A DNA stretch of 64,000 nt, taken from Bordetella sp. 02P26C-1 (lineage in GTDB: Bacteria > Pseudomonadota > Gammaproteobacteria > Burkholderiales > Burkholderiaceae_B). The stretch covers positions 1 through 64,000 of the forward strand of contig NZ_WSJB01000011.1 of NCBI RefSeq assembly GCF_009763255.1, written 5' to 3'. Each line of letters starts with the position of its first letter. The first letter of the stretch is position 1. The notes below the pieces were generated by a model that made no database searches, was not told where the DNA came from, and worked only from the letters and a program-made list of their open reading frames with translations. Shown piece after piece: positions 1-8,570 of this stretch. The position numbers were made by a program, and so were the translations under genes.

Positions 1-3000
1 GATCCAGATAGATGGTGCCGCCGTTGCCCGCCGCCCCACCCGAGCCCCCGACAGCCACGGTGACATTGGTGGCGCCGGACACGCCGGACGCCGTCGCGGT
101 GCCGCCTGTGCCGCCTCCACCGCCGATGGACTGCAGCACGATGCCGTCCGCGTAAGTACCCTGGGTCGAGATGGTGCCCGTGAAGCTGTTCAAAGTCACT
201 GCGCCGCCGCCTCCTGCCGCACCGCCCTTGCCGCCCACGGACAACTGCATGGCATATGAATTGGAATCATCGCCTTCGTCTGACGGCGCGTTGCCTTTGC
301 TGTCCGAGTCGCCGGAATCGGCGCCCGCCGATCCACCCAAACCCCCACCGCCGCCAATCGACTGGGCGAGAATGCCATCGGCATCGCCGCCCGCGGTTTT
401 GATTGCGCCCTGAGGCGTTAACGTCAGTGCCGCGCCGTCGCCTGCGGTGGCGCCCTTGGCGCCTACGGAGATGTCTACACTGGCTTGGGAGCCGCTGCCA
501 TCGTCATTGCCACCGCCCCCGCCGTCGCCACTGTCGCCGCCGGAGCCCGACGCGGATAGCTGGACCGTCCCGCCTTGCGAGGCGCCGCCACCGCCGCCAA
601 TCGATTGCAAGAGCATGCCGCGCGATCCGGATCCGTAGGTTTGCAGCAGCGAGCCGGCATCCAATTGCGCGGTCATCGTGCCCCCATTGCCGCCGCCCCC
701 ACCTGTGCCACCGACGCCTACGGTGGCGTTGATCGATTGCCCCGAGCCTCCCGTTTTGCTGCTGCCGATGCCGGCATTGCCGCCGCCGCCGCCGATGGTC
801 TGCACCATCACCGCGTTGGAGAAATCATCGTAGGTGGTGATGGACGAAGTGCCATCAACATACAGCTCGGCTTGGCCGCCATGACCACCCGCGCCCCCGC
901 TGCCGCCCAAGGCCACGCTGACGGTGATCTGGAGGGTGTCGTCGGGTGCCGCCGTGGAGGTCGTGCTCATCGCGTGCGATGCGCCGCCCGCGCCGCCGCC
1001 GCCGCCGAGGGTTTGGGCAAGCACCCCGTGTGAACCGACACCGCCCGTGGCCACTTTCGTGCCCTGCTCCAGCACTACCTTCAGAATGCCGCCGTTGCCG
1101 CCGCTGCCTCCCGCTCCGCCCAGCGCTAGCGTGGTCGCGATGGCAATCGAGCCGTCGCCGGTGGGAATACCCAGATCCAGGTCATTGGCCTGCGCACTGC
1201 CGCCGTTGCCGCCGCCACCGCCGATGGCCTGGGCCAGTACCCCATAGGAATCCGCGACCGCGATGTTCGATTGCCCGCCGCCCGTGGTGACGCCCGTGTT
1301 TTTCAGGCCCACCGCGACAGTCCCACTGCCGCCGCCATTGCCGGCCGTGCCGCCAATGGTCACTGCGGTGCCGAAGAACGCGTTCAGGCTGGAGCCATGC
1401 GCGGCGCCGCCATTGCCGCCACCACCACCGATCGATTGGGCTACGATGGCCGGCGCGGCGATGCCCTGAGTGCTGACGCTGGAATTTTCCAGGCCTATGG
1501 TGGTGTTGCCGCTGTTGCCGCCTTGCGCGCCCGCGCCGCCGATGGACAGACTGACGAAGTCGATGCCCTCCTGCGTTGAAGAACCCCCGGTGCCGCCCCC
1601 GCCGCCGATCGATTGCGCCAGCAGGCCTATCGCGCCGGCTCCCTGTGTCGCCAGCTTTGTCCCGGAGCCGAGTATTTGCACCACCACGCCTGTACCGCCG
1701 CCGCTGCCACTGCCACCCAGTGCAGGGGGCGCGACGGATTCCCCGGCAGACAGGCTGAAAACGCTGCCGCCATTGCCGCCGCCGCCGCCGATCGATTGCG
1801 CGACCGCGCCGTGTGCGTAAAGGCCCGACGTCGTGATCGCGCTGCCGCTTTGCAGGTTGATATTGACGGTGTCCGCGTCGCCAGCGGCGCCACCCTGCCC
1901 ACCTACCGCGGACACGCCCGCCGCCGAACCCGCATTGCCGCCGCCACCGCCGATGGACTGCGCCAGGATTCCAATTCCTGCCTCGCCCGTGGTCGTGATC
2001 GCGCCGCTTAACGTCGTGTCAACGGTGCCGCCTGTGTTGCCGCTACCGGCCGTGCCGCCCACGGAAATGATGCCGGAGGCGCTGCCGGCATTGCCACCGC
2101 CGCCGCCAATCGACTGCAACAGGCCGCCAATCGCGCCTGTTCCTGTCGTGTTGACCGTCCCGCCCAGGTTCGCCTTTACGGACCCGCCATTGCCGCCGGC
2201 ACCGCCGCCACCGCCCAGTGCGATCACTCCGCTCCCGGTCGCGCCGGTACCACCACTACCGCCCAGGGATTGCGCCAGTATTCCATGGGCGTACTGGCCG
2301 GATGTCGATACCGCCGCAGCGGTATTGACGGTCGATTGCCCGCCATTGCCGCCCACGCCGCCGTCGCCCGAGCTGCCGTTTATCCAACTGCTCCACGCGC
2401 CGCCAGAGCCGCCTGCGCCGGCCATGGACTGAGTCACGACTGCGATGGCGTAGTCGCCGGTGGTCTTGATCTGTGTGGCGCTGTCCAGGTTCGCGGTGGC
2501 GACGCTACCGCCTGCGCCTTGACCGCCTTGGCTGGTACCCAAGCCTCCCAGCCCGCCTATGCTCTGCACCAGTACGCCGTATGCGCCCGTGCCAGAAGTG
2601 TTGACCGAGCTGTTGTCGAGGGTGGCCGTGGCGGCACCTGCCGCGCCACCATCGCCCCCGTTGGAGGCGGGAGGCTGCGAGTTGTTGGCATCGGTCCCGC
2701 CATTGCCGCCGCGCGACACTACTTGTACGCCGTAGAGATAGTCGCCGGTCGCCGTGACGGCCGCGTTGTAGACATTGGCCTCGGCGCCCAGCGAGTCGCC
2801 GCCCTCGCCCCCGGTGCCGTCGTTGGTGCCGTAGTTTCCGCCATGCCCGCCCAGCGACATCGCCAGGATGGCGGCACTGTCGTCCTGGGTCGCTTGGGTG
2901 GTGGCCGCCGTGATGGTGGTGAGCACGCTGCCGGGGCCGTTCGATCCGACGTTGGCCGTAACCTGCCCGGCTTGTCCGCCATCACCGCCTTGATCTTCGG

Positions 3001-3847
3001 TAAAGGTGTTTGTGCCGCCTTCGCCGCCGATACTGCTAGCCACGACCGCAGCGACGCTGCTGCAGCGGCTCACGCCAAACGTGTTGCTGCAGGCGGTCTG
3101 AGCCGTCGGAGACCAATAGACGGCCACGTTGCCCGTCACGTTGGCAGTCGCGCTCCAGGCGTTGCCGCCCGCGCCGGTGGGCTCTCCGTCACTGTTGTCC
3201 CCCTTGGTTTGATCGCCTCCTCTGCCTCCCAGACTCTGTGCGACGACGCCCCATCCCATGTCGTTGCCGTTCAGATACGCCGCGGCAGTGCCCAGCGATA
3301 CGTTGGCTGCGCTGGTGACAGTGACCGAGGCGGCGCTGCCGCCGGTGCCACCGTAATGATCGATCACGCCTGCGTCGGGTTGCGCACCCATGCCGCCACG
3401 CGAACTGCCCAATAGGCCGATGACGCCGTGCTGGAGGTTGGCGCCCGGCGCCGTCGGTGCTGAGATGGTGATGTTGGCACCGGCGGTATTAGTCAGGTTG
3501 ACCTGCGCGCCGTCGCCACCGTTGCCGCCGTTGTCATGCGAGTCGGGCGTGGCACCATTGCCGCCAATACTGGCCGCCCGCACACCGATGACCAAGGTAT
3601 CGCTGCTCGTGGGGGTGATGGCGACCGTGCCGCTGTTGGTATACGTGACAGCGCCGGCCTGCCCACCGTTCACGTTGTCTGCAGTGCCGACGGTCCCTTG
3701 GCTGACCTCCTGTACACCGACTGCGATCGAACTTGGATCGGCGGCGAGCGCCGGGGTGGTCGCGAGCAGCGACAAGGCAAAGGGGCTTGCGATGGGCTTC
3801 ATGGGAGTGAGATCCGGTACGAGACGGCAGCGAACGTGGCGCTGCAC
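1..3847 (-). CDS. Giant glycine-rich autotransporter-type adhesin, N-terminal part (runs off left edge)
   Basis: The minus frame is open for about 1,280 codons from the window edge with no stop. The ATG at 3802 gives a clean signal peptide, MKPIASPFALSLLATTPALA, followed by ADPSS, but has no evident ribosome site. The in-frame GTG at 3847 has GGAGG five bases upstream and would add an Arg-rich n-region of 15 residues, so I used it. The passenger is Gly/Ser/Thr/Ala/Asn-rich and built of about 20 units of the form ...G-hydrophobic-x-x-QSIGGGGGxGG...LGGxGGxGGNGG...TTG. N-terminal units are degenerate (QSLGGRGG, SSIGGEGG); those nearer the C terminus are almost uniform. Two Cys spaced by eight residues lie near base 3080. 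Such repeats form beta-helical passengers of type V secreted surface proteins in Burkholderiales. The beta-barrel that would prove this lies outside the window. A function in adhesion is inferred. Confidence 0.85.
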   Translation of the reverse strand, partial: MQRHVRCRLVPDLTPMKPIASPFALSLLATTPALAADPSSIAVGVQEVSQGTVGTADNVNGGQAGAVTYTNSGTVAITPTSSDTLVIGVRAASIGGNGATPDSHDNGGNGGDGAQVNLTNTAGANITISAPTAPGANLQHGVIGLLGSSRGGMGAQPDAGVIDHYGGTGGSAASVTVTSAANVSLGTAAAYLNGNDMGWGVVAQSLGGRGGDQTKGDNSDGEPTGAGGNAWSATANVTGNVAVYWSPTAQTACSNTFGVSRCSSVAAVVASSIGGEGGTNTFTEDQGGDGGQAGQVTANVGSNGPGSVLTTITAATTQATQDDSAAILAMSLGGHGGNYGTNDGTGGEGGDSLGAEANVYNAAVTATGDYLYGVQVVSRGGNGGTDANNSQPPASNGGDGGAAGAATATLDNSSVNTSGTGAYGVLVQSIGGLGGLGTSQGGQGAGGSVATANLDSATQIKTTGDYAIAVVTQSMAGAGGSGGAWSSWINGSSGDGGVGGNGGQSTVNTAAAVSTSGQYAHGILAQSLGGSGGTGATGSGVIALGGGGGAGGNGGSVKANLGGTVNTTGTGAIGGLLQSIGGGGGNAGSASGIISVGGTAGSGNTGGTVDTTLSGAITTTGEAGIGILAQSIGGGGGNAGSAAGVSAVGGQGGAAGDADTVNINLQSGSAITTSGLYAHGAVAQSIGGGGGNGGSVFSLSAGESVAPPALGGSGSGGGTGVVVQILGSGTKLATQGAGAIGLLAQSIGGGGGTGGSSTQEGIDFVSLSIGGAGAQGGNSGNTTIGLENSSVSTQGIAAPAIVAQSIGGGGGNGGAAHGSSLNAFFGTAVTIGGTAGNGGGSGTVAVGLKNTGVTTGGGQSNIAVADSYGVLAQAIGGGGGNGGSAQANDLDLGIPTGDGSIAIATTLALGGAGGSGGNGGILKVVLEQGTKVATGGVGSHGVLAQTLGGGGGAGGASHAMSTTSTAAPDDTLQITVSVALGGSGGAGGHGGQAELYVDGTSSITTYDDFSNAVMVQTIGGGGGNAGIGSSKTGGSGQSINATVGVGGTGGGGGNGGTMTAQLDAGSLLQTYGSGSRGMLLQSIGGGGGASQGGTVQLSASGSGGDSGDGGGGGNDDGSGSQASVDISVGAKGATAGDGAALTLTPQGAIKTAGGDADGILAQSIGGGGGLGGSAGADSGDSDSKGNAPSDEGDDSNSYAMQLSVGGKGGAAGGGGAVTLNSFTGTISTQGTYADGIVLQSIGGGGGTGGTATASGVSGATNVTVAVGGSGGAAGNGGTIYLD
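105..2120 (-). repeat. Eleven QSIGGGGG-type coding repeats in the adhesin
   Basis: Pentaglycine blocks preceded by Q-S/A/T-I/L occur near bases 115, 347, 592, 788, 1000, 1217, 1427, 1600, 1786, 1947 and 2103. On the plus strand they read as runs of ccgccgccg followed by atcgattg or atgg. Spacing grows from about 155 bp at the N-terminal side to about 240 bp at the left edge, so the unit lengthens along the protein. Further degenerate units continue to about base 3560. Confidence 0.85.
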
Positions 3848-3986
3848 GCCATCCTCCGGTTCGAACGGCCCAGGTGTCTATCGGTTTTGCGCTGCAGATG
3901 TACGGAATAACGTATTTTTCAATATGAAAGTTTAAGTAATAACCAGACACGCTGGCATTCGATGAGCCCGTATTGACTCCGATCTC

Positions 3987-4030
3987 GGCGCTAGCGGCTG
4001 GCTTGCGAATCGCCGAACCGATCTAGCGCC
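3987..4030 (-). terminator. Possible hairpin downstream of nhaA
   Basis: GGCGCTAG (3987-3994) and CTAGCGCC (4023-4030) form a perfect 8-bp inverted repeat with a 28-base loop, 19 bases past the nhaA stop. There is no T-tract, so it is a weak terminator candidate and may simply be a structured 3' end. Confidence 0.3.
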
Positions 4031-4048
4031 CCCAGGCCTTCAACTTCG

Positions 4049-5284
4049 CTACTGGGGTAGCCCAGGCGACTGCGGCTGCGTTTCGTCGTCAAAATCCATC
4101 GTATCCAAATCCGTGTCTGTAGGCAGCGGTTTCCCAAATATCTTCAGCCACACGAAGCCGAGCACGCCTGCAGTCAGAGACGCCAACAGGATCGCCATCT
4201 TGGAAGCGTTGATAACTTCCAGGTTGCCGGTGAATGCCAGATTGGTGATGAAGATCGACATCGTGAACCCAATGCCGCCTAACAGCCCCGCTCCGAAGAT
4301 ATGACGCCAGCGCAGATCGAGTGGAAGCTTACAGATGCCAATCGCGACGGCCAAGAAGCACAGCAGCGTAATACCCACCGGTTTGCCCATCACCAAGCCA
4401 GCAAGAATGCCAACGCTATTGTTCGAACTGAGTTCTTGTGCCCAATCGCCGCCGATGATGATGCCGGTGTTAGCGAGCGCAAAGATGGGCAGAATGATGA
4501 AAGCCACGGGCTTGTGCAAAATGTGCTCTAGCCGATGTGACAGCGAATGTTCGTCATCCTGTTTCGCGGTGAAGGGAATGGCGAAGGCCAACAGAATCCC
4601 AGCAATCGTGGCATGCACGCCCGATTTCAACATCAGCACCCACATCACTGCGCCGCCCACCAGGTACAGCGCGAGCGAGGTCACGCGCAGAAAGCGATTC
4701 ATACATGCCAGTACCGCAAATACCGCCAAGGCGCCGAGCAAATAAGCCCACGACAATTCAGCGGTATAGAAGACCGCGATAACGATGATCGCGCCCAGGT
4801 CGTCCATCACCGCGAGCGCGGTAAGAAATACTTTAAGTGAAGCGGGAACACGGCTTCCCAGCAAAGCCAGAATACCCAGTGCAAAGGCGATATCCGTGGC
4901 CATCGGAATGCCCATCCCCGGCTGCGTGGGCGTTCCTGCATTGAGCAAAAAGTGAATCGAGGCCGGCACGATAATGCCGCCGGCGGCCGCGATAATGGGT
5001 AGCAGCGCGTTCTTAAAATCCGAAAGTTCGCCGTTGTACAACTCGCGTTTGAGCTCCAGGCCTATCAATAGAAAAAAGATTGCCATGAGGGCATCGTTGA
5101 CCCAGTGCTCGATGCTCAATCCCGCGACCTTCACCTGCCATGCATGAAGGTACGCATCGCCCGCTGCAGAGTTCGCGATCAGCAAGGAGATGATGGTACA
5201 GGCGATCAACATAATGCCGCCCGCCTTCTCGGATTCGAAGAACTGTTTGAACGTGTTGGATAGCCTCTTTTCTACGATGGTCAT
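4049..5284 (-). CDS. nhaA: Na+/H+ antiporter NhaA
   Basis: A 411-residue inner-membrane antiporter that exchanges cytoplasmic Na+ or Li+ for external protons. The start at 5284 (MTIVEKRLSN) is preceded by AAGGA; an in-frame upstream extension to 5383 is unlike the family. Conserved acidic residues are visible: D131 in MATDIAFALG and the pair D161-D162 in AVMDDLGAII, matching D133, D163 and D164 of the E. coli protein. Repeated hydrophobic segments cover most of the length, and the C-terminal tail after about residue 390 is acidic and polar. It appears to be monocistronic, with the adhesin gene downstream on the same strand and 201 bp between the two. Confidence 0.95.
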   Translation of the reverse strand: MTIVEKRLSNTFKQFFESEKAGGIMLIACTIISLLIANSAAGDAYLHAWQVKVAGLSIEHWVNDALMAIFFLLIGLELKRELYNGELSDFKNALLPIIAAAGGIIVPASIHFLLNAGTPTQPGMGIPMATDIAFALGILALLGSRVPASLKVFLTALAVMDDLGAIIVIAVFYTAELSWAYLLGALAVFAVLACMNRFLRVTSLALYLVGGAVMWVLMLKSGVHATIAGILLAFAIPFTAKQDDEHSLSHRLEHILHKPVAFIILPIFALANTGIIIGGDWAQELSSNNSVGILAGLVMGKPVGITLLCFLAVAIGICKLPLDLRWRHIFGAGLLGGIGFTMSIFITNLAFTGNLEVINASKMAILLASLTAGVLGFVWLKIFGKPLPTDTDLDTMDFDDETQPQSPGLPQ

Positions 5285-5609
5285 AATGTCCTTTGCGTCT
5301 GAGATTGGTCGGTATATGAGGGGGAAGAGTCGTAGGCCGGCCAGACTGCAACGGGCTGTAGGACCAGGCGCGCGAACGCCCACGACGGCTCGATGCAGCT
5401 AGCGTCGACTGTGCAAAAGAGGAAAAGTCTGGAACAGAGAAAGCCCGGCCGTGCGCCGCAGCGTCGAGATGGAGATGCGATGTGTGGGAATTGTGGGCAT
5501 ATAAGGGACGCGCCTGTGGCGCGTGGCGGCCCGACCATCGCATTCCCTGCCACACGTGAATGTGTGAGCACCCGGGCTGAGTATACCCGGATGAGGTCTG
5601 TCGATGGAA
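5285..5609. other. Intergenic stretch with no recognised feature
   Basis: 325 bp between the nhaA start and the stop of the small acidic gene. It must carry the nhaA promoter. I see no convincing gene, repeat or long hairpin. The short frames crossing it have no ribosome site and unlikely composition. Confidence 0.5.
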
Positions 5610-5813
5610 CTACTGGTTCAGCGCGGCTTTGGCGGCTTCTTCCGGGGTCAGACCGTCATAAAACATGTCGGTAAACCACTCGGCTTCGTCTTCGATATGT
5701 TGTTGAGCTTCTTCGCGCGACGCGCCAGCCGCGACGAACAATTCTTCTACTTCGGTACACCATTGGATCAGCGCGACTTCGTCGGGATCCGGGGGTTCAG
5801 GCTTTTTGGCCAT
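5610..5813 (-). CDS. Small acidic protein of unknown function
   Basis: 67 residues, starting MAKKPEPPDPDEV and ending with an Ala-rich helix. CAGGAG lies six bases upstream of the ATG, supporting translation. The sequence is rich in Glu, Asp and Ala (EELFVAAGASREEAQQHIED, then EWFTDMFYDGLTPEEAAKAAL), suggesting two or three amphipathic helices and no membrane segment. The C-terminal GLTPEEAAKAAL resembles a short helical adaptor or UBA-like turn, but I do not recognise the family. It lies downstream of the PA2169-type gene but is separated from it by a strong terminator. Confidence 0.75.
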   Translation of the reverse strand: MAKKPEPPDPDEVALIQWCTEVEELFVAAGASREEAQQHIEDEAEWFTDMFYDGLTPEEAAKAALNQ

Positions 5814-5872
5814 GACTTGCTCCTGTGGATAGATAGACGAATCATACTGCGCGTGGGCCGACGCAATGACGT

Positions 5873-5896
5873 AAAAAAGCCCGGCATTTGCCGGGC
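5873..5896 (-). terminator. Rho-independent terminator of the PA2169-type gene
   Basis: Read on the minus strand: GCCCGGC, loop AAAT, GCCGGGC, then six T. It begins 23 bases after the stop at 5919. Confidence 0.9.
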
Positions 5897-5918
5897 ACTC
5901 AATCGGTAAGCTTTACGC

Positions 5919-6368
5919 TTACTTCATGGCTTTGTAACGGTTGCGCAGGTCGCGAACTTGATCATGGTTGCGCAGCACGCCCTGGTATTGGCGTTCAACG
6001 ATAGCGCGGATGTTTTCGGGCAGCGCTTCCTTCAGTGCATCGCTGTATTGCGCCTTGGCGACGTCTTCACCGCGTTCGCATTCTTCGAGGATCGCGAGAT
6101 CGTCGCGACCGGCCACGGCGGCCTTCAGGTTAGTCCAACCGCGATGGATGGCGCCGGCCACCGTGCCGCTGTCTTCCGGCTTGCCGCCGAGTTGGCTCAC
6201 TACGGTTTGCAGTTCGGCGGCGCCGGCAGCACAATCGCGCGCGCGGCTTTCAAACAACATTTTCAGCTCGGCCGTCTTTGTGTCCTCGGCGGCAGCGAGA
6301 AATCCTTTTTCGCCGTTCTTGGAGGTCTCAATTAGGTTGTTCAATACTTTAACGACATGATCGGCCAT
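5919..6368 (-). CDS. PA2169 family four-helix-bundle protein (DUF2383)
   Basis: 149 residues starting MADHVVKVLNNLIETSKNGEKGF, with AAGGAG six bases before the ATG at 6368. The frame continues upstream to 6569, but that extension lacks family similarity. The helical pattern, the opening LNNLIETSKNGEKGF, the central GGKPEDSGTVAGAIHRGW and the C-terminal Q-Y-Q-G-V-L-R-N-H-D-x-V-R are typical of the family, which resembles ferritin-like bundles and is often stress-inducible. The biochemical role is not established. The gene has its own terminator downstream. Confidence 0.88.
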   Translation of the reverse strand: MADHVVKVLNNLIETSKNGEKGFLAAAEDTKTAELKMLFESRARDCAAGAAELQTVVSQLGGKPEDSGTVAGAIHRGWTNLKAAVAGRDDLAILEECERGEDVAKAQYSDALKEALPENIRAIVERQYQGVLRNHDQVRDLRNRYKAMK

Positions 6369-6616
6369 ATGAATCTCCTTTAGCGTTAGTGCGGATGGTG
6401 AGGGATGACCCTCTGCGTCAGTCAACGTCGCAAGTAGCGTGCCCGTGGTGATCTTGGCCAGGATAAGGGCTTCAATAGACAGCGATAAACCCTGGCGCAA
6501 TGCGGCACACGCGCTAAAGCGGTAAAGATGATTGAATCGGGTACCAGACGTGCTTACATTCTTGCGCATTGAGCGCGTCGCCCCGATGCGTTTACGTTCA
6601 TTAGGAGTTCCAACTC

Positions 6617-8074
6617 ATGCCCAGCCGTGCTCTCGTATGGATGCGACGCGATCTGCGTTGTGTGGATAACGCCGCGCTCTACCATGCGTTGCGACGCCAT
6701 GAACACGTGTACTGCGCGTTTGTGTTTGACACGGATATTCTCGACGTGTTGCCTTCGCGCAGAGATCGGCGGGTGGAGTTCATACTGGCTAGCGTGCGCG
6801 AACTGGATGAGGCCTTGCGTGGGTTAGCCAAGCGCAGTGGCGCGCCGGGCGGCGGACTTATCGTCAGGCATGGATCGGCGCTGCAATGTATTGTCGAACT
6901 GGCCGGTCAACTCGGGGTGCAGGAGGTGTTGACCAATCGCGACTATGAGCCTGACGCGATAGCGCGGGATGAGCAAGTCGCAAACGCGCTGCGCGCGAAT
7001 GGGATTTCGTTTAGCGATTACAAGGACCAAGTCCTGCTGGATCGGGACGAGGTGCTGAACCAACAGGGCAAGCCGTATAGTGTGTTCACGCCGTATAAGC
7101 GCGCGTGGCTGGCCAAGCTGGACGAGTTCCAGTTAAAGGCATATCCGGTTGATCGGTACGCACGGAATTTAGCCTCGCTGCCGGGAGGCGAGTCCATCCC
7201 CACGCTGGAACAGCTGGGTTTCGAGAAAACGAATTTGACCGCGCTACCCTTGCCGGCCGGCATGCAAGGCGGCGAGCAATTGCTGCAGGATTTCCTGCCG
7301 CGTATGGCGGCGTATAAAGAGGCTCGCGATTTTCCGGGACGCAAGGGTGTCTCGTATCTGTCCGTGCATCTGCGATTCGGCACGGTGTCGATTCGGCGAC
7401 TGGCGGCCTATGCTGCACAACGCGCGGCGCAAGGATGCGAAGGGGCGCAGACCTGGCTGTCAGAGCTTGCGTGGCGCGACTTTTACTTCATGATTTTGTG
7501 GCATCACCCACATGTGGTGACTCAGGCGTATCGGTCGGAATACGACCGGGTCAGCTGGGATGATGAACCGGCATTGTGGCAGGCTTGGTGCGAGGCACGT
7601 ACCGGCTATCCATTGATCGACGCGGCGATGCGTCAATTGCTGCAGACTGGCTATATGCACAACCGCTTGCGCATGGTGGTGGCCAGCTTTTTGACCAAGG
7701 ATCTAGGAATCGATTGGCGGCTGGGCGAGCGTTTCTTTGCCCGACATTTGAACGACTATGACTTGGCGGCGAATAACGGCGGATGGCAATGGGCCGCGTC
7801 CACGGGTTGCGATGCGCAGCCGTGGTTTCGTATCTTCAACCCCGTCGCGCAATCGCAGCGTTTCGATCCGGACGGTACGTTCATTCGACGTTATGTGCCC
7901 GAGTTGGCGCGGGTGCCCGACCGCCATATTCACTACCCTGCCGCCATGAAAGCGCGTGAGCTGGCGGCTTGTGGCGTGCGGCTTGGGGAGACGTATCCCA
8001 TGCCTGTCGTGGATCATGCGCGGGCGCGGCAGCGCACATTAATGCGGTTTTCGTTTCTCGGTGAAGAAGAGTAA
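6617..8074 (+). CDS. phr: Cryptochrome/DNA photolyase family protein (CPD photolyase)
   Basis: 485 residues. It should repair cyclobutane pyrimidine dimers with light, using FAD and a folate-type antenna. The N-terminal Rossmann-like domain begins with ALVWMRRDLRCVDNAAL. The C-terminal FAD domain contains SELAWRDFYFMI, the GYPLIDAAMRQL and MHNRLRMVVASFLTKDL blocks, and the signature NNGGWQWAASTGCDAQPWF then RIFNP. AGGAG lies nine bases upstream of the ATG. Length is close to the E. coli enzyme (472). It faces acyP convergently across 42 bp. Confidence 0.96.
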   Translation: MPSRALVWMRRDLRCVDNAALYHALRRHEHVYCAFVFDTDILDVLPSRRDRRVEFILASVRELDEALRGLAKRSGAPGGGLIVRHGSALQCIVELAGQLGVQEVLTNRDYEPDAIARDEQVANALRANGISFSDYKDQVLLDRDEVLNQQGKPYSVFTPYKRAWLAKLDEFQLKAYPVDRYARNLASLPGGESIPTLEQLGFEKTNLTALPLPAGMQGGEQLLQDFLPRMAAYKEARDFPGRKGVSYLSVHLRFGTVSIRRLAAYAAQRAAQGCEGAQTWLSELAWRDFYFMILWHHPHVVTQAYRSEYDRVSWDDEPALWQAWCEARTGYPLIDAAMRQLLQTGYMHNRLRMVVASFLTKDLGIDWRLGERFFARHLNDYDLAANNGGWQWAASTGCDAQPWFRIFNPVAQSQRFDPDGTFIRRYVPELARVPDRHIHYPAAMKARELAACGVRLGETYPMPVVDHARARQRTLMRFSFLGEEE

Positions 8075-8116
8075 GCGACGAAACGTGCGCCGGCCGTCAT
8101 CGATGGCTATGTGAAC

Positions 8117-8401
8117 TTAAAGCTGCTCGAACCGCTTGTATTGTTTATCCGCATAGATCCGTTCCGTGATCACCTCTTTGACCACGGCCGATGGCGGGCC
8201 TCGGTGCAGCCATTGCAGCATGTGGTCCACTTGATCGGGCGTGCCTTGCACCATGGCTTGTACGGTTCCGTCTTCCATGTTTTGCACCCAGCCCGTCACC
8301 CCCAGCATATGGGCGCGCCGTACGGTGGCGTGACGGTAGCCCACGCCTTGAACAACCCCTTTGATAATGGCGTGGACGGTTTCGTGTTGCGGGACTTGCA
8401 T
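8117..8401 (-). CDS. acyP: Acylphosphatase
   Basis: 94 residues, a small cytosolic enzyme hydrolysing carboxyl-phosphate bonds such as acetyl or carbamoyl phosphate. The phosphate-binding loop GVVQGVGYR and following GWVQNMEDG place Arg23 and Asn41 exactly where the family has its catalytic pair. Length is standard. The physiological substrate in bacteria is generally unclear. Confidence 0.95.
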   Translation of the reverse strand: MQVPQHETVHAIIKGVVQGVGYRHATVRRAHMLGVTGWVQNMEDGTVQAMVQGTPDQVDHMLQWLHRGPPSAVVKEVITERIYADKQYKRFEQL

Positions 8402-8570
8402 GACGATCCTTTGATACCCGGTTATCTCGATAATTCAGTCGGCAAACGCGGCGCGTATACTGATGCCGCACGCGCTGTGCCAGAGGGCCGCGCCCTGCCC
8501 GTCTTGTCGGGTCAGGAAACGACGCAGCGTCGGTTTCCATTGTCCGCCCTCTATTTTGCATGAATGTCCC

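Noticed and set aside
171-3415. Several long plus-strand open frames (Pro/Ala/Leu-rich or Arg-rich)
   Set aside because: They are antisense shadows of the glycine-repeat adhesin. Gly codons ggN read backwards give Pro/Ala-rich strings, there are no ribosome sites, and the minus frame is uninterrupted with a signal peptide.
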